Shown piece after piece: positions 11,070-20,699 of a DNA stretch of 64,000 nucleotides. The DNA lies in the NCBI GenBank assembly GCA_015499995.1, contig JADNRV010000189.1, forward strand, positions 30,519-94,518, given 5' to 3'. A model generated the notes under the pieces. It was not told where the DNA came from and ran no database searches. It saw only the letters and a program-made list of their open reading frames with translations. A program made the translations under genes and the position numbers. This DNA comes from Flammula alnicola. Taxonomy: Eukaryota; Basidiomycota; Agaricomycetes; Agaricales; Strophariaceae. How positions within the stretch are numbered: the stretch's first letter is position 1; each line of letters opens with the position of its first letter.

Positions 11070-12761
11070 TCAGTATCGACCATTACAAGAGCACTTGCCA
11101 TCCTGCATAATATGCACTCTCGACCTATCCCAATGGTGGATCGAGATGGATTCCAGGACCGTAATGTGTTTGGACGCCTCATGACACGCCCCACATATCC
11201 GCAGGTTCTTCCGCAGTACAACATGGCGCATGCCTTGCGTGATGGCGTACGCCAACGCCAGTTTCTCGCTATGTTGGCATTGGATAGACTCATCGCTGAC
11301 ACCGCACGCCGCGAGCCAGAGGCTCCATTCCTTGAGCTTCCGGTGGATGGCGCTCGAGGCATGGGACAGCTCGGGCGGGATCTCCCTGACATGGAAGACA
11401 TGTGTCTTGCCATCGCCCATGGACAGCGTGACAGCACCGCGCTCCTTCGCAAGCCCTTTCTCCAGCCGCTCCTGTTGCATGCGGGACGCGGCAGACACAT
11501 CTCCACAGGCCTTGTGCACATCCGACATGAGGACGTAGGCCGACGCGAGCTGCTCGGGCGACCCAAGCCTCTTCACGGCGTCGAATGCCATCTGCGCGAC
11601 GGGTAGATTCTTGAAATGCCGACAAGGACCGAGGACCGTCATCCACATCACGTCGTCTTCGCCCATGGTGCTTTGGCGCTTGGCCCGTTCGATGATGGCC
11701 AGGGCGGATGTGAAGTCACCGCTTCGTGCGTACGCGTCTACGAGTGCGGTGTAGGATCGGATATCCGCGACGGGAGGGTGACGATGGTCGGCCTCGATTT
11801 GGTCCATCAACGCGCGGGCGGCGGCGACATTGCCCGAGTGAGAACAGGCGGTGAGAGCGGCGGTCAACATGTGGGCGTTGAAGGAAGAGGGAGGGATGTT
11901 CTTGATGAGCGCGAGGACCTCGTCGTCGGCGCCGTGGGCGGCGAGTATGGACAGCATGCTGCCGGTGACGATGGGGAGGTGGGCGATCCCGGCGCTCTTG
12001 GCGTCCGCCCAGACCTGGCGTGCCACCGCCATGTTGCCAGTTCGGCCGCAGAGAAGGAGGTACTGGGCAGTCACGTAACGCAGCTCGTGATCGTCGGGCT
12101 TTGCGTGGCGGCGCGGGGCGGCCCACTGCCATGCTTTTCTTGCCAGGTCGAAGTCGTGGCGGGCGTTGCACGTCTTGAGCAATACACCGATGACGCGGGG
12201 ATCTAGATCGTGCGGACAGGGCTGCTGGAAAAGTTGGTTGATGAGGCGGGTTTCCTCGTCAAGTGAGTCGATGCCGCTGTGGATGAGGCGGGCGTAGTCG
12301 GTAGGAATGAGCGGTATGCCTCTGGCGACGAGGAGACGGAAGGCGTTGATGGCGACTGGGCTGTTTTTGTGCTTGGATGCGTTCCCGAGGACGGCACGAA
12401 AGACTCCTTGATGGATATGGGGAATGTTCTCGGGGGGAATGCGGGCGAGGAGGGTACCAGCGAGTTGTGGGTCATTGACAGAGGGACCAGCACTGACGTG
12501 GGCGGCGGCGGCAAGGAGTTGCCAGGGAACGGTGTCGTTGAACCTGCGGGCGCCTTCACTGACGAGTTCGCGTACCTCCCTTGAATCGTTGGCCTTGCGT
12601 ACAAGGCCGGTCAAGAAACCACCACCGACATATCCATCCCGTTCTTCTGCGAGGTCCACATACTTGAGCAATCCCTTCCGCAGTGGACGTCCAGACGAGT
12701 GCACAAAGGCTCGTCCTGCAGGCCACAGCAACGGTGGGCGTAGTGCGACGCGCCCAAGCAT
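11070..12761 (-). CDS. PPR protein with C-terminal DYW deaminase domain
   Basis: A single uninterrupted exon of 563 codons, unusual for this intron-rich genome. Residues 1-25 (MLGRVALRPPLLWPAGRAFV) look like a mitochondrial presequence. The middle carries degenerate pentatricopeptide repeats (for example around TALVDAYARSGDFTSALAII). The C-terminal 140 residues align by eye with the plant DYW domain: an E/PG-box-like stretch (VHVREIPPELSHASSAIHRKL), HSEKLA at 497-502, CGACH at 523-527, His at 542-543 and 550, and GKCSC at 555-559, ending GRY instead of DYW. The zinc ligands (H497, C523, C526) and catalytic Glu499 of a cytidine deaminase are all present. In land plants such proteins perform organellar C-to-U RNA editing. 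Editing activity here is an inference. Confidence 0.85.
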   Translation of the reverse strand: MLGRVALRPPLLWPAGRAFVHSSGRPLRKGLLKYVDLAEERDGYVGGGFLTGLVRKANDSREVRELVSEGARRFNDTVPWQLLAAAAHVSAGPSVNDPQLAGTLLARIPPENIPHIHQGVFRAVLGNASKHKNSPVAINAFRLLVARGIPLIPTDYARLIHSGIDSLDEETRLINQLFQQPCPHDLDPRVIGVLLKTCNARHDFDLARKAWQWAAPRRHAKPDDHELRYVTAQYLLLCGRTGNMAVARQVWADAKSAGIAHLPIVTGSMLSILAAHGADDEVLALIKNIPPSSFNAHMLTAALTACSHSGNVAAARALMDQIEADHRHPPVADIRSYTALVDAYARSGDFTSALAIIERAKRQSTMGEDDVMWMTVLGPCRHFKNLPVAQMAFDAVKRLGSPEQLASAYVLMSDVHKACGDVSAASRMQQERLEKGLAKERGAVTLSMGDGKTHVFHVREIPPELSHASSAIHRKLKEWSLWLAACGVSDESIQCQHSEKLALAYAITQGMRHVVLRKNLRICGACHEASKHITVLESISIHHWDRSRVHIMQDGKCSCNGRY

Positions 12762-13098
12762 CGCTTCGCTTAGTTCTCATGGGGGACGCTCACGTAAGGC
12801 GCACTTTTGAGTTTCCGCCTCAAACTCTAATTCCATCTAGGGCCGGCAGCCCTATTGCTCTGTATTACTTACCACATGTCTGAACGCCCGTATAACATAC
12901 AGCGCCACCTCCACGCAAAAGGGTTCATATACATGTAACATATCCAAAGGCCGTTCATTACTCGGGATGGTAATGGCGGGTTCTTCTATGCCGACTGCCA
13001 GATCGCCACAGTCCCTTCCTCCTCCTCTTCAAGTTCTTCCATAAACCCTCCTTCCACCATTTCCAAACCCAACCTGCACACTCCTTGAATACACCCGA
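12762..13098. other. Upstream region of the PPR gene
   Basis: No supported gene. It holds the divergent promoter region between the PPR start and the broken unknown gene on the plus strand. Confidence 0.4.
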
Positions 13099-15463
13099 AA
13101 TGCATCGCGAAACCCAAACGCACATATCCCACGAGACCTGCTTTGCGGTCGAGTGGTCTTCAGCGGAAACTACAGTACACGTCCCGCATCTCGTCCTTCC
13201 GTGATCGCCTTCCTCACGCACTTCCTCTCCCTCAGCGACATATTGCACTCAACGCAGTACCGCGGCCTGACAGCCTGAAGCAGGCGCCGTATGTGTGTTT
13301 CAACGCCCTGTTGGTTCACCTCGCTGGTGCGGGGTATCCGTGGACTTCTGTGGTACCATCTGCGTCGCCTTCGTCCTTGTCGTTATCGGCTGCTACCGAC
13401 CAGCTCTTTTGTTGGCCCCGGCTGTGCCTCCTCATTCTTATCCTTTGCCGGCCTCCTGTCCTGTTACTATCCGCATCGTCTCTCAATTAGGCGTTCTGCA
13501 TCTGCACAAACGCGAACCCCGGCGCAAACGTCTCCTCGAACCCAACCTCGAGACTCTCAAATAATACTCATACGCCTCCGAACAGCCCTTCTCACCCACG
13601 CGCGCTGGACCTCCTCGCAAGAAAACGTCCAAGAGCATCGGCCCTCGGCAACGTGGCAAATCTAGTGGACGCTATGGAAAGGTGGATGTGGTCGTATTCG
13701 GTCAGGGATGTGGAGACGTGGAAGGGGGCAGACGTCGGTGAGTACTATTTCAGTTGTGGTTTCTGAGTTTTGAGTTGGTTTTTCCGTGTTTCGTTTTTCA
13801 TCTTACTCTCCCGTCGTATTCGCGTTTTTCTTCGATAGGCTGATGCTAGGCTTCTATGCCCTTGGCAGGATGTGCAGAGTTTTTTTTTTCTCGTTCTCGC
13901 TTGTTGTGGTCCGTTGCGTCTGACAGGCGGTGTTTTCATTGCGTTTGTTCATTCACACACCTCATCTTCGTCCTCTTTTAATTCCTTCTGAGGAGCGGAG
14001 TTCGTGCTGTTGGGTTAACAGGCCGCGTTGTTGGGCTAATAGGCGTTCCTTCCAAGTCGTTTTGCTTCTCTCTCTCTTGTTTAATCCTTTGCTGATTTTT
14101 CGTTTGTCCGTTGGTTGTTTGGCGGTCTTGTGGGCTTTTATTTCTCCAGCATCGTCTCGTGCATGTGTAGAGATAACGATAGAGACGACGATGGAGTTTC
14201 GCAGTGTGGAGGCAGTACGAGGAAGTGATTCTTCGCGGAGGAATAATGGATGCCTCCTATGCCTATCGCCGCTCCTCCTTTTGCCGCGAGCAGAGGATGT
14301 CTGGATTCTGTTGAGCAATCCAGCTCCGTCTCTGTTTGTTCTTTTTCTTGCTTCGTTCGTGTTGCTCTTCGTTTTCACAAGGGGGTTTTCGTGATGCAGG
14401 TCGTGGTTGTTCGATTGTTCTTTTTCCTTCCTCCTCTTTTCTTTTATCTCTCGGGGCGTCTTCTGAGGGATCGAAGTATCCGACGACCTTATTTCTTTTA
14501 TCATGTTTGGATCTTTGGATCGTGTTTCGCGTCGGCTAGACCCTCATACTGCGTTCTTGCTTAACATCTTCAGTCATCTCGTGCTCTCGTTTTCCGTTTT
14601 TCTGTCTATTGTTGTTCATTCTTGTTTTTCCTTATTTCGTTCCTCGCCTCTTATGTCTTTCTTGCCTCGAAGCATCATCGTGCTAAGTTCTAACATCCTC
14701 GCTCTTTTCTTCATCCCTTTCCAACACAGATGTCTGTGGAACAACTAGACGAGCACAAGAGATCCGAGACCAGGCCGGAATGTACTTCCTCCGTATAATG
14801 CCTCCAAGGATCCCTGAGCGTGCGCCACCGGTGCGGCGGATGTGCATGTGCATTCTGGGCTGCCGGAGGACCTGCAGGCGTTGATTTCGAAGCGCCATAT
14901 GACCGTGCCAGGTCCAGTCATGGACATGTTGGCCGCGGAACAACTGACTGAGGTGCAGGCGGTTGCGGTGGAAGGAAGAGACCCGAACGACGAGCTCCTG
15001 AAGATGACACTAACTCGCCCTGCCGGTTAAGGTGGCCTCGCATACGGAGACATACGAGGCTGGGCTGCCGTTGGGCGAGAGTGATGTGTTGAAGGTGGTG
15101 GTATGTTGATGCCCGTTTTCTTTCTTGTTTTAGGCTATTCGACTGCTTTGCTGATCTAATTCTTTTTGCCACTAGGTAAATAAGATGTTGACGGACGTCG
15201 TACCGTGGGCGGCTAGCAATACGCCTCTGCTTGTGCGGACGCGTCTGCTTTGGGTTTTGGTGGAGATGAAGATAGGTTGTCGGGAGATAGAGACGTTTTT
15301 GAAGTGGTGGAGGCCGGAGGGATGTCAAAGGAGTCAGGTCGTTCTGGAAATGAGTCCGAAGGAAGTTTGGGTGCGGGTGTTTGTCGATAGGTACTTCCGA
15401 TTTCTATTGCTCGTTAAGAAATTTACAGTGATTTATCTGCGTTGGTCGATACATCCGTGGTGA
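13099..15463 (+). pseudogene. Unknown gene, probably broken
   Basis: Several consistent coding blocks follow one another on the plus strand. They include SALGNVANLVDAMERWMWSY near 13640-13730, REIRDQAGMYFLRIMPPRIP-like sequence near 14750-14830, VHSGLPEDLQALISKRHMTV near 14850-14900, and KVASHTETYEAGLPLGESDV before a GT-AG intron (about 15101-15177). The last block runs from KMLTDVVPWAASNTPLLVRT to about 15400. Between blocks the frame changes at least twice without splice sites (near 14830 and near 15027), suggesting decay. The first and second blocks are separated by about 990 bp of C/T-rich sequence bounded by GTGAGT (13738) and ACAG (about 14728). I recognise no family. Confidence 0.35.
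13738..14730 (+). other. Long pyrimidine-rich, intron-like segment
   Basis: About 1 kb with a strong excess of C and T on the plus strand (runs such as CTTCTCTCTCTCTTGTTTAA), bounded by a GTGAGT donor and a CACAG acceptor. It is far longer than the 50-70 bp introns elsewhere here. It could be an expanded intron or the 5' untranslated region of a separate downstream gene. Confidence 0.4.
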
Positions 15464-15799
15464 CAGCATATGCCATTTCGGAGACACGAGAGTCGCAGAA
15501 TTGAGTCGAGCAACTTGACTGCTATCAAACGACCTTTTACCTGCATAACGCGGTGACCCTGGACGGACCTTTCCGAGTAACTTATTCAAAAAATCGTGCA
15601 GTTATACGGATTTGAAGGCTGTTACAGTTGTCAGTGATCGTGAGCGCCTATTTGCCAACGATCACACTGACCCCATTGACAGGACAGATTAGGACGCCAA
15701 CATACATTGCCGAGAACTTTGGGATGGAGACAGTCCCAAATCAGGGGTCCTAACGACTGTAGAACGAACTAGAATCAGGCTGGTGATTCTCCGTTGGGC

Positions 15800-16288
15800 C
15801 AGTGGTACTATCATTTACATGGAGATGCAAAAAACTCTGACCTGGCTTTTTAAATACCATATCGTGCTACAATGCTTCAATCATTTGCCTCAAATTTTGG
15901 TAGAGACGTACTTTGCTACCTGCGCATTTCGAGTATCTACTTTTGCAGGTGTAGAACAAGGTGTGCGTTTAGAAGAGGCGGTGGTTAAGGCAAGCGATAA
16001 GGAGATTCAAATGAAATGTAACGCATATCACATCAAAATTTCGTGCTGATTTCCCTCGATTTCATCACGTTTTGTCACATTTCTTCCATTTCTCCACTCC
16101 ATCCTGATCCAGGCATTCCTTTAATAGAAAATTAAAAACCGTATAGTAATTAGGGAGCTGAATACTACTACCTATCTTTAAATTTTTATGAAGAGAGACG
16201 GAACTGCGAGAGAAATTGGGAGTTTCAAAAAATTTCCCTTCCGAAAGCGGAGTTTTTACATCTCCATGTAAACAGTACTAGTAAATGA
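15800..16288. mobile_element. MITE-like inverted-repeat element (about 0.49 kb)
   Basis: The left arm (15800-15836) reads ACTATCATTTACATGGAGAT then GCAAAAAACTC. The right arm (about 16243-16288), reverse-complemented, contains ACTATCATTTA, a short insert, and TTTACATGGAGATGTAAAAA followed by CTC. The shared inner core is about 22 bp. The interior is AT-rich and non-coding. Size, symmetry and lack of coding capacity fit a miniature inverted-repeat element; no target duplication is certain. Confidence 0.5.
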
Positions 16289-17175
16289 TAGTAAGCATCA
16301 AGGAATTTCCGGCAGGAACGGCAGAGGATAGTACGGACTTGCCCGATGTCGAGCAGCATATTTCTCACGAGTCAGTAGGAAGCGGCTCAAAATTGGCTCA
16401 AATGCATTTCTTTCCTTAGCTCTCACTCGTCGACAATTCTCTCAGGCAATCCATAGTACATACATCTGGCATTCAGGTATATTATATTTGGACCTATGGA
16501 ATAGCCAGCCAGCATGAACGGTTCAAAATAAGTAGGTGGATTATTCCCCATACATGATTGTGCTGACGCAGATGTATACCGAATTGACACTCACCATGGA
16601 TTGAGGCCTTTATTTCCGTGTTTTTCGGCGTCGCAAGGCGAGTTTTAGTCCGGGTTTCTGCCCTTGAGCCTCATGTTTTTCCGTTGACATCTTAATGCAG
16701 ATTAAGGATTACGTTAGCTACCCATTAAGAAAGACCATCTCTCTCTATTTCTGTTTAAAATCCGGCTATAATCAAGGGAATGAGACCAACGTCAAGCAGA
16801 CGGCACGCAGTGAGCCTGAGGCCGTCGTACTTCCTAACTATAGGCGGCGGGAAACAAGATCGTGCGTACCGACGCACTGCACAATCTGAAACACAACACA
16901 CACCTTGATCTAGCAAAAATAAAAAGCGTGCGTGGCGTTGGTCGAACTTCTTTTTCGGAGGAATCGTAACGGCACTCACATCCCTGCACCATATAACTCG
17001 GCGTTGACGAGAAGTGGCAACAGGCACAAAACTAAGGCATTCTCATTGACGCTGTGCATGAAACCCAATGGTATGTAGTCAAACACAATTGCCTATATAC
17101 GTTAGTCGAGGATGGAAAGCTGCTGCGAACTTTTAGCGTACAGTATGTGCTGTTGCGAAGATCTGTTTGATCGGC

Positions 17176-17198
17176 CGTATCGCGAATTTCGCGATACG
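17176..17198. repeat. Near-perfect palindrome
   Basis: An 11-base arm CGTATCGCGAA and its exact complement are separated by a single T. It could be a dimeric regulator site or a chance hairpin; no gene is adjacent. Confidence 0.6.
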
Positions 17199-18116
17199 AA
17201 TCGTGCGCAAGTTCAAGTTGCACTCAGTACTATTAGGCATATGGATATATTATTTATACCTTCCGAGTTACAAGTGTTCAGCATTATGGTTATGGTTATT
17301 TGGGAGCCAACTCACGTTTCGGGCTTCTTGGGAGGTAAAATTCCATGTGTCGTGGTTCCGTTTCGAAGGAAGATTTCTATTTATTAGTACACATGACATT
17401 CGCAAAAGTATTATAGAAATTGTCGTAAAACTGGTCAGGTATCGCACTACAACAGACCCTCAGACAAGCCTTCCCCAATCGCAATCAGTTTTCCACGTTG
17501 TCCTCCTCCAATTTTCTCTCTGACTCGATGGACGAGCCGATTAGTGTCTGCGTCGCAGGGGAAGTCATTTACCTCTCGCGCTTTCGTGCCATGAGGTGCA
17601 ACGTTTATTTACCTCAAGTCCCTAAATTTTAGTTTCCCTGCAACAGGCTCGGCGATGTGAATAAATACCAGGCCCATGGCTCAAGGTAATTCATCGGGAA
17701 GAAATGTTATTGGTCAGTCGACAGTGTTGCATTGTGGGAATACTGATTGTTCAGGGTGATCGTCTTCCATTTTGAACAGGGACAGGTTGCGCGCATTCGT
17801 TTGGGGGTCTTTCCTCCTGCCTTCCTCAGTTTAGCCTTTCTCAAATAAACACCCAGTTGCCATGCTTCAAAATCAACCCCAATTCCCTTCCCTAAACCCT
17901 CTCCCCCGTCCCGCCAGGCTTTTCGTGGCGATTCAGGCCGCGTAATCGCTGGTCAAGTTATTGCCCAGCAGGTGAGACGGAGTCTAAGCCGCCCTTCTGG
18001 AATCATACTGACCATTTTTTTTCGCCTATAGGACTACCCAGCAGGGAATTTCTTTCCAGCTGTGATTCTCCAAACACTTACAAGAAGCTCGTTGTACCTC
18101 AGCGCATTCGTCATCC

Positions 18117-19610
18117 ATGCCAACAACAGAAATTTCAGCGAGGCCGATGCCAGCTCCGCAACGCTCCTACATTTTCCCAGACACCGTACTCCGGCACATT
18201 CTTGCATTCTGTGGGATAAACGAGCCAGTGCGACTGCCACTGCAATCTGATGATCCTCGAGTCTTTGCCCCCGTTTCGAAGCAGTGGCAAAATCTCATCC
18301 TAACTCCATCCTTTTGGGACCACATGGATTTCACGCCCGTCCCTCCTGAAAAGATATCGACACTACTTCGTCAGTTCGTTCTATGTCTCCACCGTAGCGG
18401 AAACAACTGCCTGGCACTCAATTTCGGTACTATGCTCTACGGCGGATGGGATTTCACAGTGATCGACTCAATCATTATTGCCAACGCTGAACGCATCAAA
18501 ACCCTAACGTGTCCTCTATACGGACCACAAAGCATCGAAGCTTTCTTGAATATTGAAAGCGGACGCTTCCGGTCTCTGGAGACGGTCGATATTGGCTTCA
18601 TGAACAGCGCGAACGTACGCCATTCATCGTTCACCATCGAACAGTGGTTAAACTTCACTGTATTCCGCTCCCTTCCAAATATCCGCGAAGTCACCTTGCG
18701 CCTCCTAAACGGCCTCCACCCCCTCGACCTTCATGCCCCTTGGGGACAGTTGACCAAGCTTGACATGGGAGCCACCGCCATGACGCCCGAACTCTTTATC
18801 AAGATTATACGGCAAGCGGCGTCTGTCAAATATGCCAGTTTTCAAATCAAATTCACTAAACCTGCCCATCCCCAGCTTCGACTCGCACCTAGCGAAGTTA
18901 CGGTGAAGAAATTGGAAAGTTTGCAGCTCAGGCTCATCTCTCCGACCCAGGACCCTCGCCTCTTCTTCCTCATTCGCTTCCCGAAGCTCAAAGACCTATG
19001 GATCGAAATGCGTGGTACTTTTCAGGACTGGGACATGGAGATATATACCAACATTCTTCGCCGCTCGACCAAGTCTCTGCGACGGCTATGGTTGTCTGAC
19101 TTTCCAGGGCCAATATTCGACACGTCGCCAGAAAATGCGAGGTGGGTCGTCCCGAACAGACGACGCCCCGAAACATCTTATCGCGAGCTGGAGAAGTTCT
19201 TCGGCTTTATACGTAACATAAACAGCCTCCATTTGCCACTGGGTATTCACATTCACGCACCAACAATCGAGAAGCTCGTCACGGGGGAGTTGCTTCCTCA
19301 GCTAACAACGCTCGAGTGCGGCTCCATAAACGGAAAGCATGTCCTATCCATGGTTAGAAGAAGGAATGAGCGAGTTCTGAGTCCCTCGCCGGTCCCTGGA
19401 GCCTCGTACTCGAACCATAAACGCGTCTACTCTTCTCCATGCGCATCATTATCCTATCTCTACCTTGTGATTCCTCAATCAAGTTGTGGACCGGAGGAGG
19501 GACAAGATTTCAAGAATGAATTGAAAGTACTCAGGTCGCTTGGTGTCGATTGTGATATAGAACTCACGGATGTTCTGCCGCTCAAGATTGGTAGAGGGCC
19601 ACAGGAATAG
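18117..19610 (+). CDS. F-box/LRR-like protein
   Basis: A single exon from ATG 18117 encodes 497 residues. Residues 16-65 (YIFPDTVLRHILAFCG and VSKQWQNLILTPSFWDHMDF) form an F-box-like motif with the Leu/Pro start and the conserved Trp. The rest contains irregular leucine-rich segments (LPNIREVTLRLLNGLHPLDL, PQLTTLECGSI) as in the large Agaricomycete F-box families. Such proteins present substrates to SCF ubiquitin ligases through Skp1; the substrate cannot be told. The end (ELKVLRSLGVDCDIELTDVL) is typical of these proteins. No introns, and no operon-like partner. Confidence 0.8.
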   Translation: MPTTEISARPMPAPQRSYIFPDTVLRHILAFCGINEPVRLPLQSDDPRVFAPVSKQWQNLILTPSFWDHMDFTPVPPEKISTLLRQFVLCLHRSGNNCLALNFGTMLYGGWDFTVIDSIIIANAERIKTLTCPLYGPQSIEAFLNIESGRFRSLETVDIGFMNSANVRHSSFTIEQWLNFTVFRSLPNIREVTLRLLNGLHPLDLHAPWGQLTKLDMGATAMTPELFIKIIRQAASVKYASFQIKFTKPAHPQLRLAPSEVTVKKLESLQLRLISPTQDPRLFFLIRFPKLKDLWIEMRGTFQDWDMEIYTNILRRSTKSLRRLWLSDFPGPIFDTSPENARWVVPNRRRPETSYRELEKFFGFIRNINSLHLPLGIHIHAPTIEKLVTGELLPQLTTLECGSINGKHVLSMVRRRNERVLSPSPVPGASYSNHKRVYSSPCASLSYLYLVIPQSSCGPEEGQDFKNELKVLRSLGVDCDIELTDVLPLKIGRGPQE

Positions 19611-20386
19611 TAGGATGAAATTTCAAAGCATATATAGACTGCTGGCTGTGCCAGAAATGTGTGGACTATTTCATATTGGCCCTTGAAATGGTAGAATGTC
19701 ATCCACAGATCTGTATGCCCAATACAAGTGCCACTCATCAATAGTGGAAGTAAGAAAATGAGCGCGAGGAGCGCGTCCACGGCCGGAGCATGCCAATCAG
19801 CAATTGCGCTGTTGCGTTGCTGTTGCGGCTTATTCAATACGCCCATCAATCTGAAATCTTATCCTACAAAATATGCATATAAATGTGGTTGCCTTTTGAC
19901 AGAGAATAACGAAGTGCGCCCGTTGGATATAAGAGCTTAGAGAACGGTCTAAAATATGCTCCGTAACATGGGGAGTGAGGATGAGCAGCAGACCAAAGGC
20001 TATGCTGCACGGCTCCCCGCTGTCACCTGCGCGTCCTGGGAAAGTTTTCACGTGGGTGTTCTTACCTAAGCCCTGTGATTCCTCTGCACACGGGCTGAGA
20101 ATGTACAGGGAGAAACGAGATTTCGACTAGAAACTGGAGGTTCGCAGGTCCCTCGGGCTGCCACATAGAACTTAGAGTCCTGCAAATATTGCAGCTCCTG
20201 CTGCAACCTGTTGCCCCATTAGTCACCGATTATCGTGCGGTCCACGTGCACAGGACGGATCAAAGTTATTGCTGTGTAAAATCATGCGCTGGAGATCAAC
20301 GTCCGGGCCTAGACTCTTTGTCACCTCTCTCCTAAGTACCCGTTGGCAGGCGGTAACCGCTCGACACTCCTTTACTTCACTCCGTC
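19611..20386. other. Intergenic
   Basis: Downstream region of the F-box gene and promoter of the small membrane protein. No gene recognised. Confidence 0.4.
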
Positions 20387-20699
20387 ATGGCCCTCGGTCC
20401 TGCAGCTGCAAAGTTCTTGCCGTATCTCAACTTTACCATTGCCACCGCTGCTCTGGCGTTTCAAACGACAGTTCTCTATCCCTGGCACCATGAGCTGGAT
20501 GATGCCTTTCAAAAGATGAAGGAAGAACAAGCACGGATGCTCCGGGAGTTTCACGAGCTGAAGATAAAGAGACTAGATGAACTAGAGCGGAAGGTTATAG
20601 GTGTAGAAATACGCCAGGATGCGGTATGCGTGATTCCCTCGCTTTTTCACCCCTTGAATTTTACATCAGTGTCTTTGCCAGGCCGAACGGACACGGTGA
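20387..20699 (+). CDS. Small one-pass membrane protein with coiled coil
   Basis: Exon 1 (20387-20623) and exon 2 (20682-20699) with a 58-bp intron (GTATGC...CCAG) encode 84 residues. A hydrophobic stretch at residues 8-33 (AKFLPYLNFTIATAALAFQT) is followed by a charged heptad-like helix (ELDDAFQKMKEEQARMLREF, then KIKRLDELERKV). The layout of one helix plus coiled coil resembles small mitochondrial or ER membrane proteins of fungi. I do not recognise the family. The ATG has the expected fungal context (GTCATGG). Confidence 0.6.

Larger units (their letters stand above)
15464..18116. other. Gene-poor AT-rich region
   Basis: No supported coding sequence. It contains the MITE-like inverted repeat at 15800-16288 and a near-perfect palindrome at 17176-17198. 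The last few hundred bases before 18117 are the promoter and leader of the F-box gene. Confidence 0.45.

Noticed and set aside
11230..12604. Several long reading frames opposite the PPR gene
   Set aside because: They are GC-rich shadows of the 563-codon PPR frame and have no family resemblance or splice support.
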